A DNA stretch of 64,000 bases, from NCBI GenBank assembly GCA_963575745.1, contig CAUYUJ010004991.1:449916-513915 (forward strand), in the 5' to 3' direction. The stretch is from Prorocentrum cordatum (taxonomy: Eukaryota; Sar; Dinophyceae; Prorocentrales; Prorocentraceae). The notes beneath the pieces were generated by a model. It was not told where the DNA came from. It made no database searches and saw nothing but the letters and a program-made list of their open reading frames with translations. Both the position numbers and the translations under genes were made by a program. Shown one piece after another: positions 20,591 to 30,292 of this stretch; the stretch's first letter is position 1, and every line of letters starts with the position of its first letter.

Positions 20591-21125
20591 CACCATCACC
20601 ACCATCATCATCACATCATCATCTTCATCATCGTCATCATCACCATCACCATCACCGTCATCAGCATCATCACCACCACCACCCTCATCATCATCACCAT
20701 CATCAATAGCATCGCAATCATCATCACAACCATCATATTCATCACCAAGATTGCCATCACCATCACCATCACCACCACCGTGATCATCACATCATCACCA
20801 CCACCATCATCATCAGCGGCATCAGCATTATTATCAACATCATCATCACCATCACCATCACAACCACCATCCATCACCATCACCATCACTATCCTCATCA
20901 CCACCATCATCACCATCACCATCATCACCATCATCATAATCATCATCAGCATCATCAACACCATCACCATCACCATCACCATCACCATCACTATCACCAT
21001 CACCATCACCACCACCATCGTCGTCATCATCACTATCGCCATACACATCATCAACACCATCGACATCGTCATCATCATACCATCACCGCCGTCATCATCA
21101 CCATGATCAACATCATGATCGCTGT
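20580..21125. repeat. (CAT)n / CATCACCA minisatellite
   Basis: About 540 bases of CAT and CAC triplets. All long Ser/Ile/Thr or Met/Val/Asp frames are repeat translations. Confidence 0.97.
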
Positions 21126-21139
21126 CCTCATCACCATCA

Positions 21140-21965
21140 TTGCTACCAATTTCGGTACACCCCTCAGACGTTTCGTGGTTCCATATGGAGCTGGCCCAAG
21201 GCCCCAATGGCACCATCCACATGCGTCCGCGCCACCCATGTCGGCACACCCCCTCACACGGTTCGTGGCCCCATACGAAGTTCCATCAAAAGCCCCATGG
21301 ACACCGTCCACACGCGTCCGCGCCACTCGTTTCGGCACACACACACACACCTCACATGTTTCGTGGCCCCATGGGTAGCTCCACCCAAAGCCCCACGGAC
21401 ACCGTCCACATGTGTCCGCACCACCCATCTCGGAGCACCCCTCACACGCTCCGTGGCCCCATAGGGAACTCCATCCGATGCCCGAATGGCACCCGCTCCG
21501 TGGCCACATAATAAGCAGCTTCACTCAATGCCCCGACTGGCACCGTCCACATGCGTCCGCGCCGCCCATCTCGGCGCACCCCTCACACGCTCCGTGGCCC
21601 CAAAAGGAGCCAAACCCAAGGCCCCACTGGCTCCGTCCACATGCGTCCGCGCCGCCCATCTCGGCACACCCCTCACACGCTCCGTGGCTCCAACTGGAGC
21701 CAAACCCAAGGCCCGACTGGCACCGTCCACATGCGTCCGCGCCGCTCATTCCGGCACGCCCATCACACGCTTCGTGTCCCCATACGGCGGCCTACCTCTT
21801 GGCCCAGTGGCGCCGCCCGCATGCGTCCGCGCCGCTCATTTCGGCGTACCCGTCACGCGTCTCGTGGCCCCATAGAAAGGCCCACCTAAATGTCCCAGTG
21901 GCGCGGCCTGCAACGCCCCTGCCACTCATGTCGGCGCACAGCTCACACGTTTCGTGACGCCAATC
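21140..21965 (-). repeat. ~90 bp satellite, about nine copies (reverse of the 44 kb family)
   Basis: Units share CATGCGTCCGCGCC, CATCTCGGC, CACCCCTCACACG and TCCGTGGCCCCAT, near 21,217, 21,311, 21,408, 21,550, 21,640, 21,730 and 21,820, with degenerate units at both ends. Reverse-complemented, the unit reads TATGGGGCCACG, GTGTGAGGGG, ACGCATG and is the same family as the single unit at ~43,880 and the array at 44,330-45,375. Confidence 0.9.
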
Positions 21966-22680
21966 GGGAGCTCCACCGAAGACGACAATCACAACTGCGT
22001 TACTCAAGCCGCCAGGATAGAATCCGCTGCACCTCGAGGGGGCTATCCCTATCGTGCACATCACGGAGAAACGCTCGCGAGCGAGACGACAAAGCAATCA
22101 ACAGGCTTTCCCGCGAGCGTGGCCGAAACTCTGCCGAGCGATGCAGACAGACCATTCGGCACTGACAGAAAAAACAGCGATAGCCCCAGACTCGGGTAAA
22201 GGGGGAAAGGAAAGAGAAGGAAACACACACACACGCTGGTATTGGGCTGCGTGCCAAGCTTACACCAGTCTGACTCGAAAGAAGCAGTCGGCAGAAAGAG
22301 GGAGGAGGAGGGGGAGGAGAGAGAGGGTTCAGCCAGGAAAAAAGGTCGAGTATCAAGACCCTCTCAGCCTCAGCAGATCTAGAATCAAACGCGCTGACCT
22401 GTAAACTTGCGTGCCAGAGCGCCCCAACGGAGTGAGACAGGTCAGGCAAAGAGTTGCACCCCAGTGGCAACCGAGAAGCTGAGTACAATAGTGGGTGAAG
22501 CTGTTGTCCACGCGGCCGAGCCGCGTGTGGGGCGGCAAGCCAACGGACGCAGCGCGGGCGCGCAGCGGAGCGGCCGACAAGTCTGGGCGGCAACTCGGTG
22601 GCCGACCCCCGCATGCAACCGGCGCATGCGGCGATCTTCCGTGCGGAGCCGGCCATCCTGGCGCACTCCGTGCCACGACC
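21966..22680. other. unassigned, no gene seen
   Basis: Mixed sequence with short purine-rich stretches (22,290-22,340). Frames give no recognisable protein. Confidence 0.4.
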
Positions 22681-22684
22681 CCAG

Positions 22685-23085
22685 GAGAGGAGGAGGCGAG
22701 GGGCCGGAGGGCGAAGGAAGAGAGGGGAGGAGAGAGGCTGCATGCTCAGGCCGAGCGCTTGGGGCCACCACCCGCGGAGAAACGGAGGAGGCGAGGCGAG
22801 GGGCCGGAGGCGGAGGGCGGAGGAAAAGAGAGGGGAGGAGAGAAGCTGCATGCTCAGGCCGAGCGCTCGGGGCCTCCACCCGCGGAGAAACCTGCCGGCT
22901 CAGACCAACAGATTGGCACCGCGGTTCGGAGGAGGCGAGGCGAGGCGAGGAGCCGGAGGCGGAGGGTGGAGGAAGAGAGAGCACGCTCGAGTCCAGCGCT
23001 CGGGGCCGCCACGGCCGAGGACAGACCTGCCAGCTCGGAGCCGCCGATCGGCACCACGACTCGGAGGGAGAGGGGCAAACAGGAG
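22685..23085. repeat. GA-rich tandem repeat, three units
   Basis: Units begin near 22,687, 22,791 and 22,930 with GGAGGCGAGG and carry GCATGCTCAGGCCGAGCGCT and CCACCCGCGGAGAAAC. Units two and three add ACCTGCCGGCTCAGA..GATTGGCACC and its diverged copy near 23,025. Confidence 0.9.
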
Positions 23086-23189
23086 GGATGGCGACAGTGC
23101 GCTGCGAGCGAGCGTTCTCGGCCTCCGCATCCGCGACGCTGACCGCACGCGCGCCGCGCCAGGCAGAACAAGTGAAACGGGCAGCATGG

Positions 23190-23271
23190 GAGCACGACGA
23201 CAGCGACCACGACGACGATGACCACCACGATGACGACGACGACGACGACGACGATGACGACGACGACGACT

Positions 23272-23317
<46 letters not shown>

Positions 23318-23335
23318 CGACGACGACGACGGAGG
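23190..23335. repeat. (GAC)n microsatellite
   Basis: About 140 bases of GAC with a few ACC and GAT interruptions. The plus-strand poly-Asp/Thr frames and minus-strand poly-Val frame are translations of it. Confidence 0.97.
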
Positions 23336-23393
23336 AGGGCCAGCACAGGAGGGGAAGGCGAAATAATCGACTGCTCGCAAGAGCGACCCTGGG

Positions 23394-23541
23394 TAAGAGT
23401 GACCTTTGGTGCGCGACTTTTTTGGGGGCCGCGGGGGGACCAAACCTGGGCGCGCAAGCCGCTGCTACTGCTTCAGTTTCGGCAATCTGAGGGCACATCT
23501 GTGCCCGCACCAAAGGTCACTCCGGCGAAAGGTCACTCTTA
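23394..23541. mobile_element. MITE-like inverted repeat
   Basis: TAAGAGTGACCTTTGGTGCG (23,394-23,413) is inverted at 23,506-23,522 (CGCACCAAAGGTCACTC, perfect over 17 bases). A second partial right arm, AAAGGTCACTCTTA (23,528-23,541), is the exact inverse of the outermost 14 bases of the left arm. About 92 bp separate the main arms. No ORF inside. This could be a small non-autonomous DNA element, or a structured hairpin. Confidence 0.65.
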
Positions 23542-23782
23542 CGTCTAGTCGAAAGAAAAAGGGGAGCAGCGAGGGGGGGGGGGAGGGGAAATAACGCGCG
23601 GACCATCCCACGGGTGACGCTGCAACCCCGGCGGCGGCCGCCGTCCTGCCGGCGGCGCGCCGAGCTCCCCCCGGCGCGCGTGCACGTCCCACTGCGGACC
23701 CCCGCGCGAGTGGGCGCCACCTGCGCGAACCAGAGCGCCGAGCGGGGACAGGAAACACCGGGGCGGCCGGTCCTCCCGCTCT

Positions 23783-25171
23783 GTGGGCGGGGGGCCGCTC
23801 GCCCTGGCGCGCGCCGGGCGCCGCGGGGAGGGCGCCCCCGCTGCCGACTCCGCTGCCAGCGCCTCCCGTGAGCCTGGCTCCGGGGCTCGCTCAGCCAAGC
23901 GGCGCCCTCAACAGGCGGCGAGCTCCCGCTCCGGCGACCCTTCTCGCGCGCGGCGGGGGAGGGGCAGACCGCGCAAGCGCCCTGGCGGCCGGGCCAGCAG
24001 TGAAGAGCCCGAGGAAGACGACGCAGACCCGCCGCCCGACGCACCTGCCCCCGCCGCTGGGCCCTTGGCGCGCATGGCCCGTCTTTCCATCGACAAGCTG
24101 GACTTGGCGGCCGCGGTAAATGCGCAGGTGCATTGGGTTTCAGCCAGGCCCGGCTCTGGCGCGCGATTCTCGGGCGCACCTCGGCCGCCGGGGGCGACGT
24201 GCGGCGTCAGCTTCCTGCGGCGGTTCCTCACCCGCGCCTGCGGGTACAAGCCCGAGAAGGGCGCCAATAGACCTGCTGCCCGCGTGCCTGCTTCGGGGCA
24301 ACCCCGCGGATGCCTGGCGGCCAACGCCTTTTCTCATGCTGCGCTTCTGCAGCGCGTGAACGAAATTCGCTGGGCATTGGGCGCGCCTGGCGTTTGGAAG
24401 GATGTTCTCTACTCCGTCGCCTCTCCCGGTAAGCTCCTCTCCCGCGCCGACCCCAAACTCTTCTGGATTAGTTTCCTCGGCGTTCTCTGCGCCGCGCGGG
24501 GCGACGACAACTATCCTGCGCGGCTGGCGCAAGATGTGCCGAGCAATGCCAAGAGGGCCCTCGCCCATGCCTGCACGAAGCGCCGCGGCTCTCACTCGCG
24601 CGCCCCCGCGCGGGGCGCAGAGCGCCCTGCGAGCGGCGCGCCCTCCGCGGGCCGCGAGGCTGCAGCGGTGGGCAGCCCCCTTGCGCCCAAAGCCCACCCT
24701 TGCGGGAGCGGGGCCAGGCGGCCGAGGGCAGCCGTCCCGCATCCGAGTCCCGCTCGGCCAGGGCGCCGCGCGAGGGTCCTGTGTCGCGCGACAGTCCAGT
24801 CCTTGGGCGCTCCCCGCGCGCTTTCCGCTGGACCCACCTGGCGCGGCAAGTCTACCGGCGCCTCGCCTGGCGAGACCGTCTCCATCCCTGGGGCTCCACG
24901 CTGCCCTGGCCCTGCCAGCCGCCACAATGCCAGCGCTGGCGCGCGCGAGGCCGCGGGGTCGCAGGGCGCTCCGAAGTCCTGCGAGCCCCCCGAGGCAGAA
25001 GTCGCCGCGGCTCCTTCCTCTGCGGAACCCAGGTCCTGCTCGGGCGGCCGGCCCATCGGCAGAAGTGCGGCTGGCATTCGTCTGCTCCTGGTGGACGCCG
25101 CAGCGGCTCTTCGGCGGCGGCGCGGGGCGCGCCGCCACCCCTGTCCCCTGGGAGCTCCGTGGCAGGCCTGA
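23783..25171 (+). CDS. hypothetical protein with an AT-hook-like motif, unassigned
   Basis: A 462-codon frame in GC-rich DNA. Residues ~55-70 include RRGRGRPRKRP, an AT-hook-type DNA-binding motif, followed by an acidic EEPEEDD patch. A middle part (~24,060-24,590) has balanced protein-like composition: ARLSIDKLDLAAAVNAQ, GVSFLRRFLTRACGYKPEKG, LLQRVNEIRWALG, DPKLFWISFLGVLC. Afterwards it turns into low-complexity Ala/Arg/Pro. I do not recognise it. It could be a host chromatin protein, the ORF1 of a mobile element or chance coding in GC-rich DNA. The start is uncertain; other ATGs occur before ARLSID. Confidence 0.35.
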   Translation: MGGGPLALARAGRRGEGAPAADSAASASREPGSGARSAKRRPQQAASSRSGDPSRARRGRGRPRKRPGGRASSEEPEEDDADPPPDAPAPAAGPLARMARLSIDKLDLAAAVNAQVHWVSARPGSGARFSGAPRPPGATCGVSFLRRFLTRACGYKPEKGANRPAARVPASGQPRGCLAANAFSHAALLQRVNEIRWALGAPGVWKDVLYSVASPGKLLSRADPKLFWISFLGVLCAARGDDNYPARLAQDVPSNAKRALAHACTKRRGSHSRAPARGAERPASGAPSAGREAAAVGSPLAPKAHPCGSGARRPRAAVPHPSPARPGRRARVLCRATVQSLGAPRALSAGPTWRGKSTGASPGETVSIPGAPRCPGPASRHNASAGAREAAGSQGAPKSCEPPEAEVAAAPSSAEPRSCSGGRPIGRSAAGIRLLLVDAAAALRRRRGARRHPCPLGAPWQA

Positions 25172-26100
25172 GGCGCCAGAGCGTCGGCCGCCGATTACCT
25201 CCGTCATGCCACCGCCACTCGCTGCCACCACTGGCTGGCGGCCAGCTCAACGGCGACGACTCAGCGTCTGATCACAGGCCCACCGCCGTCGGCGCGCGGC
25301 CTTCCACCGGCCGCCGGGCAGCCCCGCGTCGCCGCGCCCAATCCAGTCCCCATGCCGCCGCCGCCCGCCCCTGCGCCCCCGCCGCCGGCCAGGCGGCGGG
25401 GCCGCGCCTCACCGACATGCCTCCGCCGCCCCCCAGGGCACGCACTGTGCCCGCGCCCAGCGCGCTTGTTAGCCCTCCCGAGCCCTGCCCAGTGCATCGC
25501 CGCTTGGCTGCGCAGGTCAGCGCGTGGCTTGACGGGGAGTGGAATGGTGCGTCCTTCATTCGCGTGGGGTGGAGGTCCTGGCTGCTCAAGAACCAGCGCC
25601 CTCCTTGCGTTGATGCTGCACCTGACGACCTCTCCGCCGACGCCCTCGGGGAATTCGAGGATGCCATTCTTAGCGACGTCCGTGGCCTCGCTCCCTCGCC
25701 TGCGCCGCCCCCCGCCAACCCGCCAGTGTCTGGCGGCGGCGTTGGTTTCTCGTGCAAGCGGCCCGCCCCCCGCAACGCTAGAGGCCGGGGGCGGCAGGCT
25801 CGACGTTTAGCCGTTGGGGCTGACCTTCGGTCCCGCGCCTTGTTGCTTCCACGGTCGTTTGCCGCTGCTGTCCTCCTCTCATGCTGCCGCGCGGGCCGTC
25901 CCGCGGCATTGCGTGCGCCCTCCGCGCTGTCCACGCCTGGATCGCTGATGCCGTTCTCCGCGCCTCGTGCTGCCGTGCCGGGCATCTGCCGCGGTATTGC
26001 GTGTGCCCTCCCTGCTATCCACGCCCAGCTGGCTGATGTCGGTAGGGCCGCGTCCGAAGTGATGCTGAGTGCCCGGCCGCGGCGCGCGCTGTCTGTTCTC
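25172..26100. other. GC-rich, possible coding fragment
   Basis: A plus frame at ~25,500-25,700 has protein-like composition (VSAWLDGEWNGASFIRVGW, LSADALGEFEDAILSDVRG) but I cannot assign it. At ~25,890-26,045 there is a ~115 bp tandem duplication (CCGCGGCATTGCGTGCGCCCT... and CCGCGGTATTGCGTGTGCCCT...). Confidence 0.3.
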
Positions 26101-26104
26101 TTTC

Positions 26105-26143
26105 TCCGCCTCGTCGCTGCGCGCGAGGCCGCTATTGCCAAAC

Positions 26144-26179
<36 letters not shown>

Positions 26180-26455
26180 TGCTTCGGTGGGGCGACGAAG
26201 TGTTGCAAGTTGTTCCTGGCTGCGCGCGGCTGCGCCTACATTGCGACGCCACCTCGACGAAACGCCCTCGCCTCCTACATCTCAATTTCGGCGTCGAGCG
26301 AGCGCCCCAAGTCCGGGAAGACAAAATAATGCAAGTCAACATTGAAATGCAAGGGGAGGGGGAGCTCCTCGGATATCGATGGAATGTGATCAAAGTTTGA
26401 CACGCTGTTTCTCGGAACGATCAGATAACTTGCGATATTTTGTTCGCCCGCTGGG
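26105..26455. repeat. dispersed repeat, order A-B
   Basis: Part A (CTCCGCCTCGTCGCTGCG, GAGGCCG, GCCAA, then a GT run, 26,105-26,180) is followed by part B (26,181-26,455: GTTGCAAGTTGTTCCTGGCTG, CCTCGACGAAACGCCCTCG, GAAGACAAAATAATGCAAGT, GATAACTTGCGATATTTTGT). B recurs at 28,394-28,665 with about 90% identity by eye, but there A follows B (28,678-28,742). Confidence 0.9.
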
Positions 26456-26459
26456 TCTG

Positions 26460-26775
26460 CCACCCCCCTGCAGGGTGAGGGCTGACGCGGAGGGCGGGGG
26501 GCTCGGGGAACTGGGGGAAGGATGAGGGCGAGGACGATCAAGGGTACAGGGTCGACGTTCGGTCGAAGGTCGACTGCCGAGGTTCGAACAGGGTGCGAGC
26601 CCGAGCCAAGCCGCCACTGGACCGAAGGGTTCACGCCTCGCTGATGTCTGAGCTGGACCCAGGGCTGACCTGGGCCCACCTGCGCAGGGCTGACCTGGAC
26701 GAGACTGCAATATATTGAGCTCGGGGGGATTGCGCGCAGACCTGAGCTAGGCTGCGCTGGGCTGCCTCCGCTGCG
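26460..26775. other. GC-rich spacer with GCTGACCTGG words
   Basis: Short repeats of GGGCTGACCTGG occur near 26,660-26,700. No gene seen. Confidence 0.4.
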
Positions 26776-26779
26776 CAAG

Positions 26780-27163
26780 CAAAGCAGAACAATATCTTGG
26801 GCTTCGCCTTCGCCCAGCGATCAGCGCCGAGCCCGCGTCGCGCCTGGCCCGCGCCGGGCCGATCGTGGGCCGCGACGAGGACAGGCGCGGCCCTTGCTGC
26901 GATCGCATCGCCGGGCGCGCCCTTGGCTGCGCTGGGCACTGCCCAGGCGTTGTGCCGAGCGTCGCCCGGCGCTGGCATGCGGCCGCGCAGCGGGGCAGGG
27001 CGCGCCGGGCGACGACGGGGTGGCAGGGCGCGCGCGGCGCCTGCATCTGGCCTATTTGAATACTCCCAGTACATTGGAATACAATTTGAATACATATTTG
27101 AAAACCTATTTGAAAATCTCAGTTATATGGGGGGACCGATTTGAGACTTGAGAATGGAAAGCA

Positions 27164-27262
<99 letters not shown>

Positions 27263-27600
27263 CTTCTTCTTCTCACTCAGAGCTCCACTACTCGCGCGTA
27301 GCAAGTGCAAATCCCGATACAACTGCAGTTTTCAAATAGGAATTCAAATCCGTATTCAAATAGCACTGGAGTTTTCAAGTGAAGAAAATGCAAGCGCGGC
27401 GGGCGCGGGGCCGCCCTGTCGCCGCCCGCTGCTCTGAGCAGGCCACGCGCTGGCATCGCCCAGGCAGAGCCTGCCGCGCCGAGCCCGCGCAAGTCCGCCG
27501 CGCGGCCCAGGGGCGGCCGCTCGCGCTCCAGGCGCAGCCCGAGCGCGGCCCTGGCGCGGGCCTGGAAATAGCTGACAGGAGGTCAACGTCACTCCGCACC
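26780..27600. mobile_element. imperfect foldback with a poly-T core
   Basis: Sequence left of the poly-T (CCTATTTGAATAC near 27,050; CCTATTTGAAAATCTCAGTT near 27,105) is the inverse of sequence to its right (AACTGCAGTTTTCAAATAGG near 27,320; GTATTCAAATAG at 27,351-27,362). GC-rich sequence with similar words continues outward on both sides (~26,800-27,045 and ~27,390-27,560). No ORF is recognised. It may be a foldback/MITE-like element or two copies of a poly-A-tailed repeat inserted head to head. Confidence 0.55.
27167..27262. repeat. poly-T run of about 96 bases
   Basis: An uninterrupted T run followed by CTTCTTCTTCTC. This is the longest mononucleotide run in the window. The Phe-only and Lys-only frames are its translation. 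Confidence 0.97.
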
Positions 27601-27768
27601 AACTCATGCCCGTCGGGCGCCCGCGGCGGTTGGGCCGACAGGCCTCGGCTGAGCGCCCCAGCGCTTAGATGGGCAAGGGGGCGCCGCGACAGGATGTTTA
27701 CTCTGGGAAGGCTAAAGCGAGCGCGCGTCGAGATCGGCTGCCAGTCGGGACAAATACAATTCAAGAAA

Positions 27769-28290
27769 TTACACTCGTATGGCTGGTGGGCGGCGGGCCC
27801 GAAGTCCCGGCGCCCCACCGCGGCGACTGGGCATGAACTTCGCATGTTCCCCGTATCCATGGCGGCGGGCCGCCGGCGGAAGGCCGCGTGTTCGCGGCGT
27901 CGGCAGCCGCGCGGGGTGCGCAGGCCATCGCTCCTCGAAGTCCTCCTCCTTTACGCGCTGGCGGGCCTTGCAGCGCCGGCCCATGGACTTCGCCAGAGGA
28001 GTCAAGATGGCCTCGGGCACGCGCTGGATAGCCCGCCTGAGGCGCGCCGCGAACTGGGCCATGGTTTCCTTCTTACCAGGCGAGCATGAGGGCCTCCTGC
28101 TGCTGGCGGAGGCGGCGGTTTACGCAACCCCAGAAGCGCAATCTAACGGGTTGATGTCTGGCGAGCGCTTCGGAAAGAAAAGGCAGCGCCTCGATGGAAT
28201 TGTTGACCTTGGTCTGCGCTGCGCTCCTGGACTTGTGCCCCGAGGGGTCGCTGCTCCCCGGAACCAGGAAGCGCTTCTTGCTGGCGTACG
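27769..28290 (-). pseudogene. decayed DDE transposase, C-terminal part
   Basis: Minus-strand pieces in consecutive frames give the end of a DDE (Tc1/mariner/IS630-like) transposase: SPDINPLD (28,160-28,190, the context of the third catalytic acid), then after a one-base frame change FWGCVNRRLRQQQEALML (28,100-28,160), then after another frame change KKETMAQFAARLRRAIQR and VPEAILTPLAKSMGRRC, with KARQRVKEEDFEE (27,930-28,060). The order and spacing match the end of such transposases, where SPDxNPxE/D precedes FWxxxxRRxR and a helical tail. The frame then runs on to a stop at 27,769. Two frameshifts mean it is dead. I see no terminal inverted repeats; the adjoining poly-T foldback may or may not belong to it. 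Confidence 0.65.
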
Positions 28291-28393
28291 CACGGCGCAG
28301 CGCTGGCGACAAGGACTTCGAGTGCTGGGAACTGGGCCTGACGAGGTGCATGATTGTTAGATGCCGTGCACTTCGGGTCATATAAAAGTCTGT

Positions 28394-28742
28394 GCTTCCA
28401 TCGGTGGGACGACGAAATGTTGCAAGTTGTTCCTGGCTGCGCACGGCTGCACCTACATTGCTACGCCACCTCGACGAAACGCCCTCGCCCCCTACATTTC
28501 AATGTTGGCGTCGAGCGAACACCCCAAGTTCGGGAAGACAAAATAATGCAAGTCAGCATTGAAATACGTGGGAAGGGGAGCTCCTCGGAGACCGATGGAA
28601 TGCGATCAATATTGGCACGCTGCTTCTCGGACCGATCAGATAACTTGCGATATTTTGTCCGCCCACTGTTACTTGAGTTGCTCCGCCTCGTCGCTGCGAG
28701 AGAGGCCGCGATCGCCAAGATGTGTGTGTGTGTGTGTGTGTC
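28394..28742. repeat. dispersed repeat, order B-A
   Basis: Second copy of the repeat at 26,105-26,455, in the same orientation but with the two parts in permuted order. See that entry. Confidence 0.9.
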
Positions 28743-28950
28743 ATCTGCTTTGCCACGCCGCTTCCAGCCGTTCGCTCGCCGCCCTCCCGTTTGGGGTGCT
28801 TACTTGCGAGCTAGGGGGCTCTAGAACCGTGCTGTCCTGTCTTCCTTGCCTCGCCCGTCCTTGCCTGCTGTCCGCTACGCCCCCCCTTACTTGTTCATCG
28901 CACCGCCAGAAGGCCGTGGTTGCCCGCGCTGCGCGTCTCGTGGCATTACG
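28743..28950. other. spacer, no gene seen
   Basis: Mixed sequence between the permuted repeat and the 55 bp array. Confidence 0.4.
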
Positions 28951-29310
28951 CTGAATCCGTGCTCTAAATAAAGGCCACGATCCCTCTTGCATTACACTGC
29001 ATCCGTGCTCCCAAAGCCACGATCCGTTATACATAGTTACATCTCGCTGGTTCCGCGCCCTCATGGCCATGACCCGTTGTGAATTACGCTGCCGGGTCCG
29101 CGTTCTCAAGGCCACGATGCTTTTGTAAATTGCATTCGGTCCGCGTCCCTGGGGCCACGACCCATTGAAGAAATTACCCTGCATCCGCGCCCCTGGGGCC
29201 ACGATCCCTTGTGAAGAGCCACGATCGTTTGCAAATTATTGTGGGCCCGCGCTCCTGCAGCCACAACCCATGGTAAATCATGATGCATCCGCGCTCCCGC
29301 GACCACAATG
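28950..29310. repeat. ~55 bp degenerate tandem repeat, about seven units
   Basis: Each unit carries CTGCATCCGCGCTCC (variants GGTTCCGCGCCC, GGTCCGCGTCCC), GGCCACGATCC and TTGTAAATTAC. Units lie near 28,955, 29,005, 29,060, 29,110, 29,160, 29,215 and 29,265. A related word (CGCGCTCCCTATGGGGCCACGA) is present at 43,873. Confidence 0.85.
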
Positions 29311-29437
29311 GCAACGAGGGCTCCTCGAGGCCTTGGGCCGGGGGCAGGCGGCAGTGGCCGAAGACCTGCGGAGAAACTCTCGACGTCGGTGCTGCCTCCA
29401 GGGGCGAGGGCGGGGGATCTGAGGGCCTGGGCGGGAC

Positions 29438-30292
29438 ATGAGCACTATTGCGTTGACGAGGAGGAGGAGGAGGAGGAGGAGGAGGGAGGAGGGAGGAGGA
29501 GGAGGAGGAGGAGGAGGAGGAGGAGAGGAGGAGGAGGAGGAGGAGGAGGAGGAGGAGGAGGAGGAGGAGGAGGAGGAGGAGGAGGAGGAGGAGGGAGGAG
29601 GAGGAGGAGGAGGTGCTCCGTCGGCGGGATCTTGCACTGCCGAAGGCGGCGACGGGCCCATGGGCCCGGACGAGCGGGCCCGGCGGACCTTCCAGTGCTC
29701 CTCGTGCGGGTGGTGGCCGCAGGAGGGGACCCGTCTCCGGCGGCAGGCGGACCAGCATAGCAAACAGTGCCAAGGCGCGCCAGCTCTGGTGTCGGCCGAG
29801 GCCGGTCGGGCGGCGAGGGCCGGGCTCATCACGGCGTGGTGGGCTAAAGGGGGAGCGGCTGTCCGCAGTCGACGGGTTCAAGCTTTCCAGGCGTGGCGGG
29901 CCCAGCGCCGGCCAGTTGTCCGCGCAGCCTTGTGCGACCCTGAATTAGACACCCCCTTTCACAAGGAACGAACTGGCCAGCGCCCGCACGTGCAGTACGT
30001 GTGCACCCGGTGCGGCGCGCAACGGGCCTTGTCGTTGATGCGCGTGGTGCCGTGCAGCAGGCGGCCGGCCGGCACGTTCCCGAGCGGCCGCCGTGACGCC
30101 CAGTTTCGTCGAGGGGTCGGGCTCGCGCAGCTCCCGCCTCGGTCCGCTGCCGCGAAGGCTCGGGACGCCCAACGGAAGAGGGATTGGCGGGCGGCCTTGA
30201 CCCCAGAGGCTCGCAAGGCCCATAACCGCGCACGCTATGAAGCGCGGAAGTCCAGACGTGCGGCCCCGACCTCAGGTGATGCCGCTTCTTGA
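29438..30292 (+). CDS. LINE ORF1, zinc-finger protein
   Basis: 284 codons from ATG 29,438 to TGA 30,290-30,292. Residues ~8-60 are Arg, Gly and Glu encoded by the GGA tract, so the native start may be later. Residues 87-111 form a CCHC zinc finger: C87-x2-C90-x16-H107-x3-C111 (FQCSSCGWW...DQHSKQC). A second CxxC site lies near residue 188 (YVCTRCGAQ), with a further Cys (VVPCSRR) downstream. The C-terminal third is basic (KARDAQRKRDW, EARKAHNRARYEARKSRR), suiting nucleic-acid binding. LINE ORF1 proteins coat the element RNA. The frame continues past the TGA directly into ORF2 with no further stop. Confidence 0.75.
   Translation: MSTIALTRRRRRRRRREEGGGGGGGGGGGEEEEEEEEEEEEEEEEEEEEEEEGGGGGGGAPSAGSCTAEGGDGPMGPDERARRTFQCSSCGWWPQEGTRLRRQADQHSKQCQGAPALVSAEAGRAARAGLITAWWAKGGAAVRSRRVQAFQAWRAQRRPVVRAALCDPELDTPFHKERTGQRPHVQYVCTRCGAQRALSLMRVVPCSRRPAGTFPSGRRDAQFRRGVGLAQLPPRSAAAKARDAQRKRDWRAALTPEARKAHNRARYEARKSRRAAPTSGDAAS
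29458..29612. repeat. (GGA)n tract within LINE ORF1
   Basis: GGA triplets with occasional GGGA, within the ORF1 frame. Confidence 0.97.
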
